From Daphnia pulex (lineage: Eukaryota; Arthropoda; Branchiopoda; Diplostraca; Daphniidae), in NCBI RefSeq assembly GCF_021134715.1, contig NC_060028.1:4610501-4674500 (forward strand): a stretch of DNA of 64,000 nucleotides, written 5' to 3'. Below the pieces are notes generated by a model. The model ran no database searches. It was not told the DNA's origin and was given only the letters and a program-made list of their open reading frames with translations. Position 1 is the first letter of the stretch, and each line of letters opens with the position of its first letter. Both the position numbers and the translations under genes were made by a program. Below are positions 12,601 through 25,253 of the stretch, piece after piece.

Positions 12601-13780
12601 CTATGTGGTTAGAAAACAGGACTCAAGAAACGATGGGCTGTTGTTCAAACCGGCAATGAGGAATGTTTCTACGAAAACAGGAATTTATGAGGTATTCAGA
12701 TTGAAAGCCAAGTAAATTATTTCAAACTCTTTGTCAATTTTTATTTTAACAATTTATGAGTATTGAACTTAAAGACATGAATATGCTATGCGAACACTCT
12801 AACCAATACACCACCAATCATATATTTGACTATTACCTCTCAAGTGGTTATTCGAATTTTATATGCGAAGCTGAGTTTTGTAAGTTTCATTAAAATACAG
12901 GAGCAAATACTTACTGGCCAAAGAATTACGTCGTGCGATTAATATTTATTGGTATTTAGGGAAAATCCGAATTTACTTAAGTGGATGATGACTTTTCCCC
13001 CTGTTTAACTTATAATACAACTCAACAGCTCAGTGGTTAGAGCATTGGATCCAGGATACAACGGCCCGTTGTTCAAGCCCACATCGAGATAAGTACGAGA
13101 TACATGTGAGTCTAAGGGGAAGGATTACATGAGGGAGGAGTGTGCAGAGAAGGGATGGTGAGGGTGGGGATGGTGAGGGAAGGGATGGTGAGGGAGGGGA
13201 TGGTGAGGGAGGGGATAGTGAGGGAGGGGATGGTGAGGGAGGGGATGGTGAGGGAGAGGATGGTGAGCGAGGGAAGATAGAGAGGGGGAAGGATGAGAGA
13301 GGGGAGGAAGATGGGAAAAAGTGGGAAGAAATAAATTGGAAGGGAAGAAAGTGAAACGGGAAGATGAGGAAGGAGAGGAAGAAGGAGTTGAGAATCAGAA
13401 TGGAGTGTTTGACGGTCCAAACGTGTTCAAGATTCAAAATACCGTGGAAAACTTCACCGAAACTCGAGTCCGTGGGAAATGTGTCAAATACAATACAACC
13501 AAACTCTGAAAAATAAAAGTCTAAAAATAAAACCAAAACTCAACCGATACTTGGTTTCAACGAAAAAAAAACAAGTCCACAAAAAAACCCCAAAAGACCG
13601 ACTGGCTCACGGTGGAAGATGTACAAGTCCATAAATGGATGAAAAAAAAAGTCCCGGACAGCTAGGAATTGGCCAGTGGGATTATAAGAGTGGCGTTTTG
13701 CTCCATGTGTACTGTGCGCTTAGGTGAACATGTCTAGCCGCCTGGTTCGCCGTCCTTGGACGGGCCTAGGTATACTAGTC
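9607..13780. repeat. Macrosatellite unit U3 (4174 bp), near-identical to U1
   Basis: It has exactly the length of U1 and lies 8002 bp downstream, with only scattered single-base differences. The internal modules are therefore the same: array C about 9942-11387, 35-bp minisatellite about 11431-11737, hairpin boxes about 11809-11969 and 12148-12308, G-rich minisatellite about 13151-13270. U2, which lies between U1 and U3, differs, so the recent duplication involved a two-unit block. Confidence 0.85.
9942..11387. repeat. tRNA-like array C, copy of array A
   Basis: It is offset 8002 bp from array A with the same four convergent pairs and only isolated base changes. Confidence 0.75.
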
Positions 13781-14164
13781 GACTGCTTCGACTGCTTCGA
13801 CTGCTCTATAAACCGCGGGCGTGGGTAAGTGACCTTGGCCAGTCTGTGATTCTGTTTGTGTGTTTGTTTGTTTGTCCGTTTGTTGTTTGTCTGTATCGGC
13901 GAGACGCAACCGGTGGCGAAAGTTTCGAATTGAGTAAGCGAGGCGATACACACACGTCAGCTTTCCTCATCGTTTGTCCGTTTGCGCGCGCCCTTCTCGC
14001 CACACACACACACACGGGCTCGAACCGTGTGCGTTTTTTTTTTTTTTTTTTTTTGCGGACAGGGGGGGGGAGAGAGAGGGGTAGAATTTGTTAGTAGTCG
14101 GGTAGGGTTTTTTTTTTAACATCGACTGCTCTATTCGGTTATATATGTCGATGTCCTCTATTAG

Positions 14165-15545
14165 ATTCGAGTGTACTACTTGGGGTTTGAACCATGGTCG
14201 GAGAGGTGCTTCCGCCGCACATCCGATTGGGATGGCATTGTCGCACACACTCTAACCACTACACTATCAGAACTGATAGTGATATCGAGTTGGAATTTGG
14301 ACAGATGGTTGTTTTTTGTTGCGCTTCCAGTGTTTCGTGAGCGGCGCGCGCCGTTTGTCTTGGACATATTTTTTTAACATCCAATTTCCTCAATTGAATT
14401 CCATCTTTCTAATGGTGTATTGGTTAGCGTGCAGTGCTACCGTGCGAGAGGTCCGAGGTTCGATCCCGGGTCAAGGCACTGTTTTGAATTATTAATTTTT
14501 TAAGTTCAATTTTCAATTCAGAAATTGGAGTGTCTATCGGGAATTGAACCCGAGTACTCACGCATGGTAGGCGAACTCGCTAACCACTTGACCACCAATT
14601 GATAATTTTCTTTGATATTATTGCCAAGTTGTTTCAAACATTTCTGCGTCTCGCGTCACGTCGCTCATGACGCACAGGTGAGCGCGACGCGATGCATCGT
14701 GTCTTTAAGATATATTTTTACATCCAATTCGCTATACTGATTCCATCTCTCTAAAGGTGTATTGGATAGCGTGCTCGACTACGAAGAGAGAGGACCGAAG
14801 TTCGATCCCGGGTCAAGGCACTGTTTTGAATTATTAATTTTTTAAGTTCAATTTTCAATTCAGAAATTGGAGTGTCTATCAGGATTTGATCCCGAGTACT
14901 CACGCATGGGAAGCTAACTTGCTAACCACTTGACCACCAATTATTATTCGGATTCGATCTTATTGACGAGTTGTTTTAAAGATATCTGCGTCTCGCGTCA
15001 CGTCGCTCATGACGCACAGGTGAGCGCGACGCGACGCACCGGATCTCTTAGACATATTGGTAGATCCCATTCCCTTTATTGTTATCATCGTTCTAATGAT
15101 CTATTGGATAGCATGCACGGCTACGAAGCGAGAGGTTCGATCCCTGGTCAAGGTGCTGTTATTAATTTGCAATTTTTTGCAATTTATTATTTTTTGCAAT
15201 TTATTAATTTGCAATTTTCAATTCTCATTATAGAAATTAGTGGCTGTCGGGATTTGAACCCGAGTTCTCACACATGATAGGCGAACTTGATAACCACTTG
15301 GTCACAAACTGATATTCATCATTGAGCTCATTTAAGAGTAATTTCAAACATTTCGGTGTCTCGAATTTCACACGTCGCGTTACACTTGCTAAACACAGGT
15401 GAGCGCAACGCGACGCACCGTGTCTCTACGACATATTTTTAGATCCAATTCTCTACGTTGAATTTCATCTCTATAATGGTGTATTGGTTAGCGTCTTATG
15501 CTACCATGAGAGAGGTCCGCGGTTCGATCCCGGTCAAGGTCAACT
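14165..15545. repeat. tRNA-like array D
   Basis: A leading minus tRNA-like sequence (14165-14275) is followed by plus members at about 14408, 14752, 15095 and 15476 and minus members at about 14534-14600, 14876-14940 and 15245-15312. The last plus member has no partner: the macrosatellite pattern stops at about 15545, where the RepHel-bearing block begins. Confidence 0.7.
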
Positions 15546-16023
15546 TTATTTAATGTTTACATGAATTAATTTAGAAATTAGGGTTATATCGATATTATAT
15601 CGAGTCACGTTGCTCATCGAGCAGACGATGGTAATCATTGTTGTTTACAACAACTGACACGTCAAATTTTGTCTCGAGTAATAGATTTCTTCGATTTTGA
15701 TTTCTCGATTGCGATTGATTTCATACTCCAAACTGTGTAAATTCGAGACAAATTGGGTAAGTCAAACTGGTGTATCAAATAGATACAGTGTAAATATACA
15801 ATTCTTTCATCATTTGTCAAACGTAAATATTTGTGATTGACTTATGTTTTGACTTACATGTAACAAGACAAAAAGTTTGACGAATTGGTGACTTCATCGA
15901 CTCTTTTCAAACTTTCAGCCAAATAAAGCAATACTCTTAATTGCCAGGTGACTGATATAGATTTCATTTATCTCAATTCCAACAAATTCAACTGTTTCAT
16001 GTTTGGCATTATAGATTTCTCGG
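15546..16023. other. Left edge of inserted block; no gene seen
   Basis: This is AT-rich sequence of about 480 bp. A short fragment near 15916-15953 looks like a truncated mini-exon cassette (TTTCAG, then CTCTTAATTGCCAG followed by GTGACT). A small hairpin TTGTTGTTTACAACAA lies near 15640. I found no transposon end. The copy in U5 is at about 32809-33286. Confidence 0.4.
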
Positions 16024-18667
16024 CCTGTTGTATATATAATCACAGTGACTGTGTTTCTACTTCAAGCCTGCGACTGGCATCTGGATTTTCATAGCCAGGT
16101 ACAAGTATTGCTATTTTATTTCATTTCAATTACAAAAAAAAAGATGATGAAAATATTTGTTTAATTCACCAGTTTGTAGTGTACTATCGAAAGGACTGCA
16201 TTCCCTTCTTCGAGCCCATGACTGGCATCAGGATTATCATAGTCAGGTAAGATTTTTCAGTTCACTTTTATCCATTTGAACAAGCCCATGGTTTGAATCT
16301 TTGCTACGAACTCATAAGTGATTGTCTTCGACGATTTTCTTCCCATTTTATCCGCTCTCGGTGTAGTGGTTAGCGTGTTGGATTTCAAACACTGGGGTTA
16401 ATGGTTCGGTTCTCGATAACAGCACTTAAATTTACGATGGTGAAAATTGTTGTAGCTACCAAACACGACCCTTTGAATTGTTTTTGAACACTCGAGTTCT
16501 TATACGTGTATGTAATTTGCATTTTAATTTTCAGCCTGTAGTGTACAATCGAGGTGAGTGCCTGCCTTCCTCACTTGCGGCCCATGACTGGCATCAGGAA
16601 TTTAATTGTCAGGTACAAACATTGCAGTTTATTTCATTATAATTAAAAACAGTAGGATTAAAATATATTTTTGCATTCATTAGCCTGTAGTGTATTATCG
16701 AAAGGACTGCATTTCCTTCTTCGAGCCCATGACTGGCATCAGGATTATCATAGTCAGCTAAGATTTTTCAGTTCACTTTTATCCATTCGAACAAGCCCAT
16801 GACATGAATCTTTGCTCCGAACTCATAAGTGATCGTCTTCGACGATTTTCTTACAATTTACATCCGCTCGTGGTGTAGTGGTTAGCGTGTTGGATTTCAA
16901 ACACTGGGTTCAATGGTTCGGTTCTCGATGACAGTACATAAATTAACGATGGTGAAAATTGTTGTATGTTCTACCAATCACGACCATTTGAATTATTTTT
17001 TTTCCTGTTTTTGAACACTCGAGTTCTTATACGTGTATGGATTTTGAAATTTAATTTTCAGCCTGTAGTGTACAATCGAGGTGAGTTGCTTCCTTCCTCA
17101 CTTGCGGCCCATGACTGGCATCAGGAATTTAATTGTCAGGTACAAACATTGCAGTTTATTTCATTGCAATTAAAAATAGTAGGATTATAACATATTTTTG
17201 CATTCATTAGCCTGTAGTGTATTATCGAAAGGACTGCATTTCCTTCTTCGAGCCCATGACTGGCATCAGGATTATCATAGTCAGGTAAGATTTTTCAGTT
17301 CACTTTTATCCATTCGAACAAGCCCATGGCATGAATCTTTGCTCCGAACTCATAAGTTATTGTCTTCGACGATTTTCTTACAATTTACAACCGCTCGTGG
17401 TGTAGTGGTTAGCGTGTTGGAAATCAAACACGGGGGGTTAATGGTTCGGTTCTCCATGACAGCACATAAATTGGAGATGGTGAAAAATTGTTGCACGTGT
17501 TAGCAATGACGACCATGTGAATTATGTTTTGTATTAATTTTGAACACTCGAATTCTTATATGTGTATGTATTTTGCAATTTGTTTTTCAGCCTGTAGTTT
17601 ACAATCGAATTGAGTGCCTTCCTCACTTTCGAACTACGACTGGCAACAGGAATTTAATAGTCAGGTACATTTTTTGTCGATTCCATTTATTTTAATGAAA
17701 AGAATTAGCTTTCACAAATATTTTCATCACCAGCCTGTAGTGTTCCGTCGAAGTTACTCCGTTTCTCGCTTCCAGCCAACGACCGGCATCAGGACTTTAA
17801 TTGTCAGGTAAATTGTTTTTATTGTACCTTTTTTCCATTAGAACATGTTTATAGCACGTTTTATTACCTGCTATAAAATTGGTAGTTGATAACTTTAGAA
17901 CTTTTTTGCCAAAAATTATTCTGAGTTGGTGTAATGGTTAACGTTCTAGCATGGTAATCTCGATCAACAGAGGCTCTGTGTTCAACTCTCGGGCGGTGTG
18001 TTTTAATTTAGAAGGAATGTTGGTCGATAATTGAAATTTATGTTAGTGGTTTGCTATGTTTTCGACTGTGTCCAATGCTCAACAAAAGAGACAGAGTTCA
18101 ATTCAGTAGCTCTAGGCTACAATTTTTTTGTCTTCGAATCGCCAACCAATTTGTACCCAAACATGGTGTAGTGGTTATCACCTTTGGTTTCTAATCGAGT
18201 GGTCAAATGTTCGAATCTACTTCCATTCAAATTCGTTTTGGGTCTTTGTGAAGAATTTCGTTATTCTGTTGAACTTTGATTAAGTTGGCAATTGTTTATC
18301 ATGCACTTCCTTCGAAAAAAAAAAGAAACCAGAAATCGACAGGTAACGGTGATTTTGTCGTCGATTTACTACATTTTTGTATCGGAACGTGGCGTTGTGG
18401 TTAGTGCGTTCGATTTCAAACGCACAGGTTGATGGTTCAAGTCTGGTTCCATAAAATAAACTTTACCAATAAAAAATGTGCGCGTCAATTACTGAAGTTG
18501 GATAAGATGTTTGCAATTTTTTACTGATACAAGCTTTTATTTTGCATTAAATAGCCTGTAATGCATCGAATTTGTGACCAGATCTTCAAGTCGCCATTCA
18601 CTTCCGCTCCGGGATGTCTTCCAGCTTACTTCTAACTTCCTACGGCATCAGGACACTCATTGCTCAA
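16024..18667 (+). repeat. Tandem ~520-bp repeats of mini-exon-like cassettes plus tRNA-like sequences (copy 1)
   Basis: Nine cassettes lie at 16024-16098, 16173-16246, 16535-16612, 16684-16757, 17062-17139, 17211-17284, 17591-17664, 17734-17807 and 18555-18667. Each begins after a splice-acceptor-like TTNCAG or TTAG, usually with CCTGTAGTG, and ends in TCAG or similar, followed in most by GTAAG or GTAC. Most are 74, 75 or 78 bp, and the first eight come in pairs separated by about 70 bp. Pairs repeat every 511-529 bp, with a tRNA-like sequence in each longer gap (about 16353, 16863, 17391, 17922). More tRNA-like sequences lie near 18163 and 18383. Frame 0 reads PVVY.R at the start and either DWHQEFNCQ or TGIRTLIVR at the end. 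The function is unknown. Confidence 0.6.
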
Positions 18668-19166
18668 GTAAAGTACTTTCCGAATTCCAACAATTTAAAG
18701 TCCGTAGCATGTTTTTATTAGCCTGCTAAAGACTTATTAGTTGTGGTGTCCGACGGTTTTCAGCCAATTTGTGCTGGTCTTGGTATAGAGGTTAGCATTT
18801 TGGCTTTTAACAGTCACAATTGCGATAAAAATCCCGATCAAGTCAGCATCAAGTTGAGCGCAAATGAAAATAATTGCATAATTGTTGACATTTTTGGGGG
18901 TCAGTCATTGTAAAACGAACAGTCGACAACCGGAGAGGAGCTAACCTGCGATGCGTATTTGTTTATCAGATGTGAACCTTAACCGGGCTGTACCACTGGG
19001 ATATTGAGCACCGGTTGTGTCGACGGCTTACGTTCGAATTTGTGTTTAATTTTAAGCTTTTTGAAATTTTTGCGGTGTAAAGCCCTCCAAAAGCCCTCCA
19101 AAAAGCCCTCCACTGATAGAAGCGAATTTTTTTTGATAAATTAGGGGTTATTTTGCTGAGTTGAAA
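18668..19166 (+). other. Leader of RepHel copy 1
   Basis: This is the stretch immediately upstream of the RepHel start codon. It contains a degenerate tRNA-like sequence near 18777, an inverted repeat GTCGACAACCGG (922-933 of 18900s) with CCGGTTGTGTCGAC (19011-19024), and three tandem GCCCTCCA repeats at about 19080-19113. No upstream open frame of note is present. The equivalent stretch in U5 is 35931-36429. Confidence 0.4.
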
Positions 19167-22100
19167 ATGCCACCGCGTCGCGAATTAACTCGAGAGGAAA
19201 AAGATGAGAAGAATAGGAAGGCTAGGGAAAAAAGAAGTAACGAAGACCCGGAGGCAAAGGAAGTGCGATTGGCGGCTAATAGGGAAAGGGCCAAGATCGC
19301 TCGTGAAGAGAAGCGACGTCGGCTCAATCCCGAAGAAGTTCAGGTTGCAAAAAATTTGAATGCGAAAAAGGCTAGGGAAGAGCGTCAGGCAGAGGCACCT
19401 GACGAGAGAGCGTTGAGGCAGAGGTTAGATGCTGAGCGGAAGAGAGTCGCCCGTGCTAACGAGACTCAGGTTGACCATGAAGCTAGACTGCATGATCAGC
19501 GAATCCGTCAGCAACTCCTTCGACAGGAACAAGCGGAAGAAGAAAATCGTGCTCGACTGTTAGCCGAGGCGGAGCGGCAAGCAGTTTTTCGTCAAGAAGA
19601 AGAAAATCGTGCGCGACTGTTAGCCGAGGCGGAGCGGCAAGCAGTTCTTCGTCAAGAAGAAGAAAATCGTGCGCGACTGTTAGCCGAGGCGGAGCGGCAA
19701 GCAGATCTTCGTCAAGATGAACAAATTCGAGCTCGATTGCAAGCCGAGGCAGAGCGGCAAGCTGCTCTTCGTCAACAAGAAGCAGCAATTATTCTACGAG
19801 CGATGAATCAGAGACCTGCATGTGATCGCCCAAGAGTTGTTCTTGCTAATGATGCTGTGGCAGAGCGTCCAGCAAGACAACAACATCAGGCAAGAAAGAG
19901 AGCTGCTGACGACACCGAAACTGCTGAAGAACAACGAGCTAGGTTGCAAGCCCAGGCATTGCGGAAGAAATATCTGCGGAGAGATGAATCGGAAGCAGAG
20001 AGATCAGCAAGACTTCAAGATCAGGCATTGAGGCAAAAATCTCTGCGGAACGAGGAGTCTGAAGCAGAGAAATCTTCTAGACTTTGTGAACAGGCTTTGC
20101 GGCAACATTCTCTGCGGAAAGAGGAATCTGAGGAAGAAAAATGGGCAAGACAGCGAGCGCAGGCAGTACGGCAAAAAAATTTGCGAAATAAGGAGCTAGA
20201 AGTAGAAAAGCAGGCACGACTTCAAGATAAGTTATTACGTCAAAATGCTGTTCGCGACAAAGAAACTGAAGAAACTACTTTGGCTCGACTTTGCGATCAG
20301 TCGTTACGCCAAGAAGCTGTACGTGGCAGAGAAACAGGAGAAGAAAGATTGGAGCGCGCTATCGCTGATAGATTCCTTCATCAAGTAAATCTCTTCGAAG
20401 AAACTGAGGAAGATACCGCAGAACGACGTGAGCAGCACACGGAAGTCATGACTGATTATAGAGCGACTGAAAATGAGGAAGAAACAGCTGATAGGCGTGA
20501 AGAGGATAGGTTGCGAACAGAGCTACAGCGAGAACATCAATTTGAAAGAGAGCGAGAAGAGGAAGAACTGCGAGCAAGAAATGCGCTTCAACACGCCGAA
20601 ATTGTTCCCGTTGAAACCGCAGACCACGAAGCTTTTCTTCGTGAGATGCACCTTGATCGCAACCGTGCTGGAAATCGGCGAACGCATCGGATAGCTTGCA
20701 AAGACATTGTTGTAGAGGATCGGGTTCATTTGCTTGACATTGGAGATTTGACCAAGATTTGTGCTGAGTGTGACGCCAAACACTTTGAAAAAGAGATGCC
20801 AAAAGATCAAAAGTTCCAGCGATGCTGCGGAAAGGGAAAAGTGATTATTCCACCACCAAAGCCATGTCCGCAACCCTTGGCCAGTCTCTTGCAAAATCAG
20901 CATCCAAAGTCCAAGCAATTCATGAAGCAAATTCGAAACTACAACAGTGCTCACGCTTTTGCTTCGCTTGGAGCAAACCAATCTCCACCACCAAACCGAG
21001 GTCCCTACTGCTATCGAATTCATGGCCAGATTTACCATCAAATCACTCCGCTTGGTCCAACACCAAATCCCAGATATGCAGATCTGTATTTTTTGGACTC
21101 GGCGCAGGCCACTGATTATAGGGCAAATATCCAGGCAATGTCGGGTTGTTGTAGAATATTGATGGAAGAATTGGACGCTATGCTTCGAGAGAAGAATCCG
21201 TACGCCTTGGTTTACAAGATGATGCGCCAAGTTCTTGAAGAAGAATACGTTCAACGCCAGGCCGCAAATCTTCCTCACTACACTGTCGGCATGATCATCA
21301 CTTGTGATAGAAGAAATGTCGACCAGCGGCGCTACAACTGCCCGACGGCCCACGAGATAGCAGTAGTATTCAAAAGCTCTGATGGAGCTCCGCCATCCAA
21401 CAGAGATATTCGTGGCCATCTCTATATTCCCGTCAGAGGCCGACGTTTCATCCAGATTAACACACAGAAGCCCATGTGTGATCCGATGTGTTATCCTCTG
21501 CTATTCCCCAACGGTGAAGATGGTTGGCATACTCACATGAATTATAACACCACCAGTCGGAGGGAAAGAGATGAAGCAGCAGCAATGGCAATGATTGTTG
21601 ATGAGGATGAAGAGGAGCAGATTGATCCCCTGTGGCCCAACCCCAGAGTTTTAATTCGTGAAGAAGTCGCCGCAGCAGATGGCAATGCTGAGATTGAAAA
21701 TGAGCGAATTGTAGAACCGGAACCAGCCGAAGCAGACGAGAACGATGATCAACAATCAAACAGGAACAGAGGCCCACGCTCAAGAGTGACGCAAGCCGAG
21801 TTCTACAGTTCAATCATGTCAATCCGCGGTGATTTCAATATCGTTTTGTCCGGGGGTGCCCTCACTCAGCAATATTTTGTCGATTCTTACGTCAAGACCG
21901 AGGGGAATCGCATAGATTGGCTCAGAAAACACCAGACAGAGCTGCATGTTGAGCGCTACTGCGGTCTGATGGATTACATCAACAATCGAGCGGAAAGAGA
22001 AAATGTGGAAGTTGGCACTATCTACATTCTCCCTTCGTCCTTCATTGGCAGTCCTCGAGCCATGAAGCAAAATTATCAAGACGCGATGGCAATTGTTGCC

Positions 22101-25100
22101 AAATTTGGGAAACCAACTTTTTTTTTAACGTTTACTTGCAATCCCAAGTGGAGAGAAATTACGGCAAATATTGCGAACTATCAGACAGCTTCTGATCGTC
22201 CCGATATGGTCGCACGAGTCTTCCACTTGAAGAAAAAAGAGTTGGTCGACGACATCGAGAAAAAGCAAGTTTTGGGTTTCGCCACAGCTCATATCGAAGT
22301 CATCGAATTTCAAAAACGCGGTCTTCCTCATTGCCACATGCTGATCTGGATCGATAAGAGAGATGCCCCTTTATCACCAGAAGATATGGACAAGACCATT
22401 TGTGCGGAAATTCCCGACAAGTCTCTCCATCCAAGACTCTACGCCGCTGTTATGGCTCACATGATCCACGGCCCGTGTGGAGCCATCAACAAAAAGTCTC
22501 CTTGCATGGATGTTGAAGGGTGCACCAAAAAGTTTCCGAAAGATTTCATCGCAGGAACCATCATCAACGACAACGGCTATCCGACTTATAGAAGAAGAGA
22601 CACTGGAGTTAAACATCCGTTGAAAAGAGGGAATGTCGTCTATGAAGTAGACAACAGATGGGTTGTGCCTTATAACCCTTGGTTGCTGCTGAAATATGAC
22701 TGTCACATAAACCTCGAATCCTGCGCTTCACTCACCAGTGTCAAATACATCTTTAAGTACGTGTACAAAGGCCATGACAGCGGAAACATTGAGACAAAAA
22801 AGGGAACGCATCAGCAAGTTGAAGGTGAAGATGAGCCGACATTCGTGTGGGACGAAATCACTACTTTTTTGGACACGCGTTACGTCAGCGCACCAGAAGC
22901 CGCCTGGAGAATCAATAAGTTTCCCCTCAGCAATCGTTCCCATGTCATCTTTCGACTTGCCGTACATCTTCCATTGGAACAGTCCGTCTTTTTTCACCCG
23001 GGGAACGAGGAACAAGCAGTCGCCAACGCCGCTTTGAAAGAAACGACTTTAACTGCTTTTTTCATCTTGAACCGGGATAATGAAGAAGCGAGGCAGTATT
23101 TTTACAGAGAGATTGTCAACCATTTTGCTTTCGTCAAGGTTGGTGGCCGTAATTTCTGGAAGCGACGAGTTCAAAATCTCAAAATCATTGGCCGATTGTA
23201 CACGGTGAGTGTCCGTCAAATTGAGCGATTCTGCCTGCGCTTGCTCCTCATTAACGTCAAAGGACCGACCAGTTTTGAAAATCTTCGAACAGTCAACGGT
23301 GTAATTTTACCGACGTTTAAAGCAGCCGCCGCTGCCTTAAATTTGTTGGAAGATGACAGCGTTTGGGAGAGGACACTGGACGATGCGGCCGCCTTTGAAA
23401 TGCCAGAACGATTGCGACAGCTTTTTGTTGACATTTGTCTGTTTTGCAATCCTACGGATGCTCTTTATCTCTTTGAGCGATCTTTGCCTCAGCTAATGGA
23501 AGATTTTATTCGTAATGGTCACGACGCCGAAATAGCAAAAAACTTGACTTTGAAATTTATTCAAGACAAGCTACTTCTCAACAATCAAACGATGGAAAAT
23601 CTCTCATTGCCTGTTCCTGATTTTCAGCTTATTCATCGTCTTATCGCGGCTCAACTCGAAGAAAATGCTGAAATTACTATGAGAGAGAAGAGAAGATTGG
23701 GTGAATTGATGGTTAGTCAGTTGAACGAAGGTCAACGGGCTGCCTTCGATCAAGTCATGGCTGCCGTCAACGATACTGAAAATGCAATTCCGCATCAGTA
23801 TTTCTTGGATGGCCCTGGAGGAACGGGGAAGACGTTCCTGTACAACACTCTCATCACCGTACTGCAGGGACAAGGGAAAACAGTGATCGCCGTTGCGTCT
23901 ACCGGCATCGCTTCTACGTTGTTGATTGACGGCACAACGTATCATTCCCAATTCAAGATTTACCCTCCAATTACTGAAGCGACCAGATCAAAAATCGAAG
24001 ATGGTAGCTTCCTCGCCCATTTGATCAGAAGTGCAGTTCTCATCATTTCTGACGAAGCCACCATGAAGACAAATCACGCCCTTAGTGCTTTCAATTTCCT
24101 GTTCCAAAAGTTGCACAAGAACAATCTTCCTCACGGTGGTAAAGTGCTCCTTCTTGGTGGCGATTTTCGTCAGTGTTTACCGGTCGTCCGACACGGAAAC
24201 AGGGTGACAGTGCTGGAAGTCACTATCCGAAACAATGACACTTGGCCTCAGTTTCGACAACTTCGTCTGACTCAAAATATGCGTACCGTGGCCGGCAGTC
24301 AAGACTACGCCGATTGGCTCATTCAGCTTGGAAACGGAACTCTACCGACGCATCCAAAATTGAACATCCCCGATATGATTGAAATTCCTAAAGAATTTTT
24401 CAATTATAACCGGAGTTTAGTCGAGCACGTCTTTGGTGATCCTGCTCAACTGTTAGATCCCGTCGTATCTCAACAAATATGCAGTCGCGCTATTCTTTGT
24501 CCGAAAAACGGCGATTGCTTACGAATCAACAATCAGATCATCAAAGACATGCCCGGTACGCTTCATGAGTACAGAAGCATCGATACCATCGACTCTGACG
24601 ACCCTGAAGAAATTTCAAATTACCCAACCGAAGTTCTCAACTCCTTTGACGTCTCCGGAATTCCCACCCATTTGCTGAAAATGAAAGTGGGAGCCGTCAT
24701 CATTCTTCTGAAGAATATCGATTCGCGTCAGGGACTTTGCAATGGGACCCGGCTCATCATCAGGGCGCTTAGAGAAAATCTGATCGTTGCAGAAATTGCT
24801 GCTGGAAAAAACAAGGGGCACATCGTCTACATCCCGCGGATGATGATGTCCCCAACTGATTCGGATCTTCCAGTCATCCTCAAGAGGCTCCAGTTTCCCG
24901 TTTTGTTGGCGTTTGCGATGACCATCACAAAGTCACAGGGCCAAACGTTTGATCGGGTCGGAATATTACTTCCAGAACCCGTCTTCAGTCATGGCCAGCT
25001 GTATGTGGCCTTCTCCAGAGCTACATCGAAAGACGGTTTATTTTGATTTCTTATACATTTTTAAAATTAATAGTTTCATGAAATATTCAATAATTCTAAT

Positions 25101-25253
25101 ATTTTTTGTGTTCCCTCCCAAAAAGGAGTCCGAGTCGAGATTGCTGAGTCTGGGAAGCAAGGCAAGCTTCTCAAAAATCATCCGACAGCCACCGAAGAAG
25201 AAAAGAAAAAGGTGTTTACTTTAAATGTTGTCTTTAAAGAAGTTTTATTGTAA
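19167..25253 (+). CDS. Helitron RepHel transposase (HUH endonuclease + PIF1 helicase), copy 1
   Basis: This is a rolling-circle transposase of 1998 residues in two exons, 19167-25035 and 25126-25253; the 90-nt intron falls between SKDG and VRVEIAE. I start at the first ATG (MPPRREL). Residues 1-440 are a charged Arg/Glu/Gln coiled-coil-like region with four exact 20-residue repeats (DNA 19539-19778) and then about six 23-residue repeats. A Cys cluster lies at 532-554. The Helitron N-like domain is at about 870-1060, and the HUH motif HCHMLIW at 1055-1061. Candidate catalytic tyrosines lie in KYIFKYVYKG (1193-1202). PIF1 motifs: Walker A GPGGTGKT 1549-1556, DEA 1629-1631, GGDFRQ around 1666, LTQNMR 1701-1706, TITKSQGQT at 1919 and SRAT with Arg 1951. 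No AP-endonuclease, OTU or RPA domain was seen. The frame is uninterrupted and all motifs are present, so it could be active. Confidence 0.95.

Noticed and set aside
20523-21419. 298-codon minus-strand frame inside RepHel
   Set aside because: It is antisense to a clearly coding exon and matches no family; it is a shadow of the RepHel frame.
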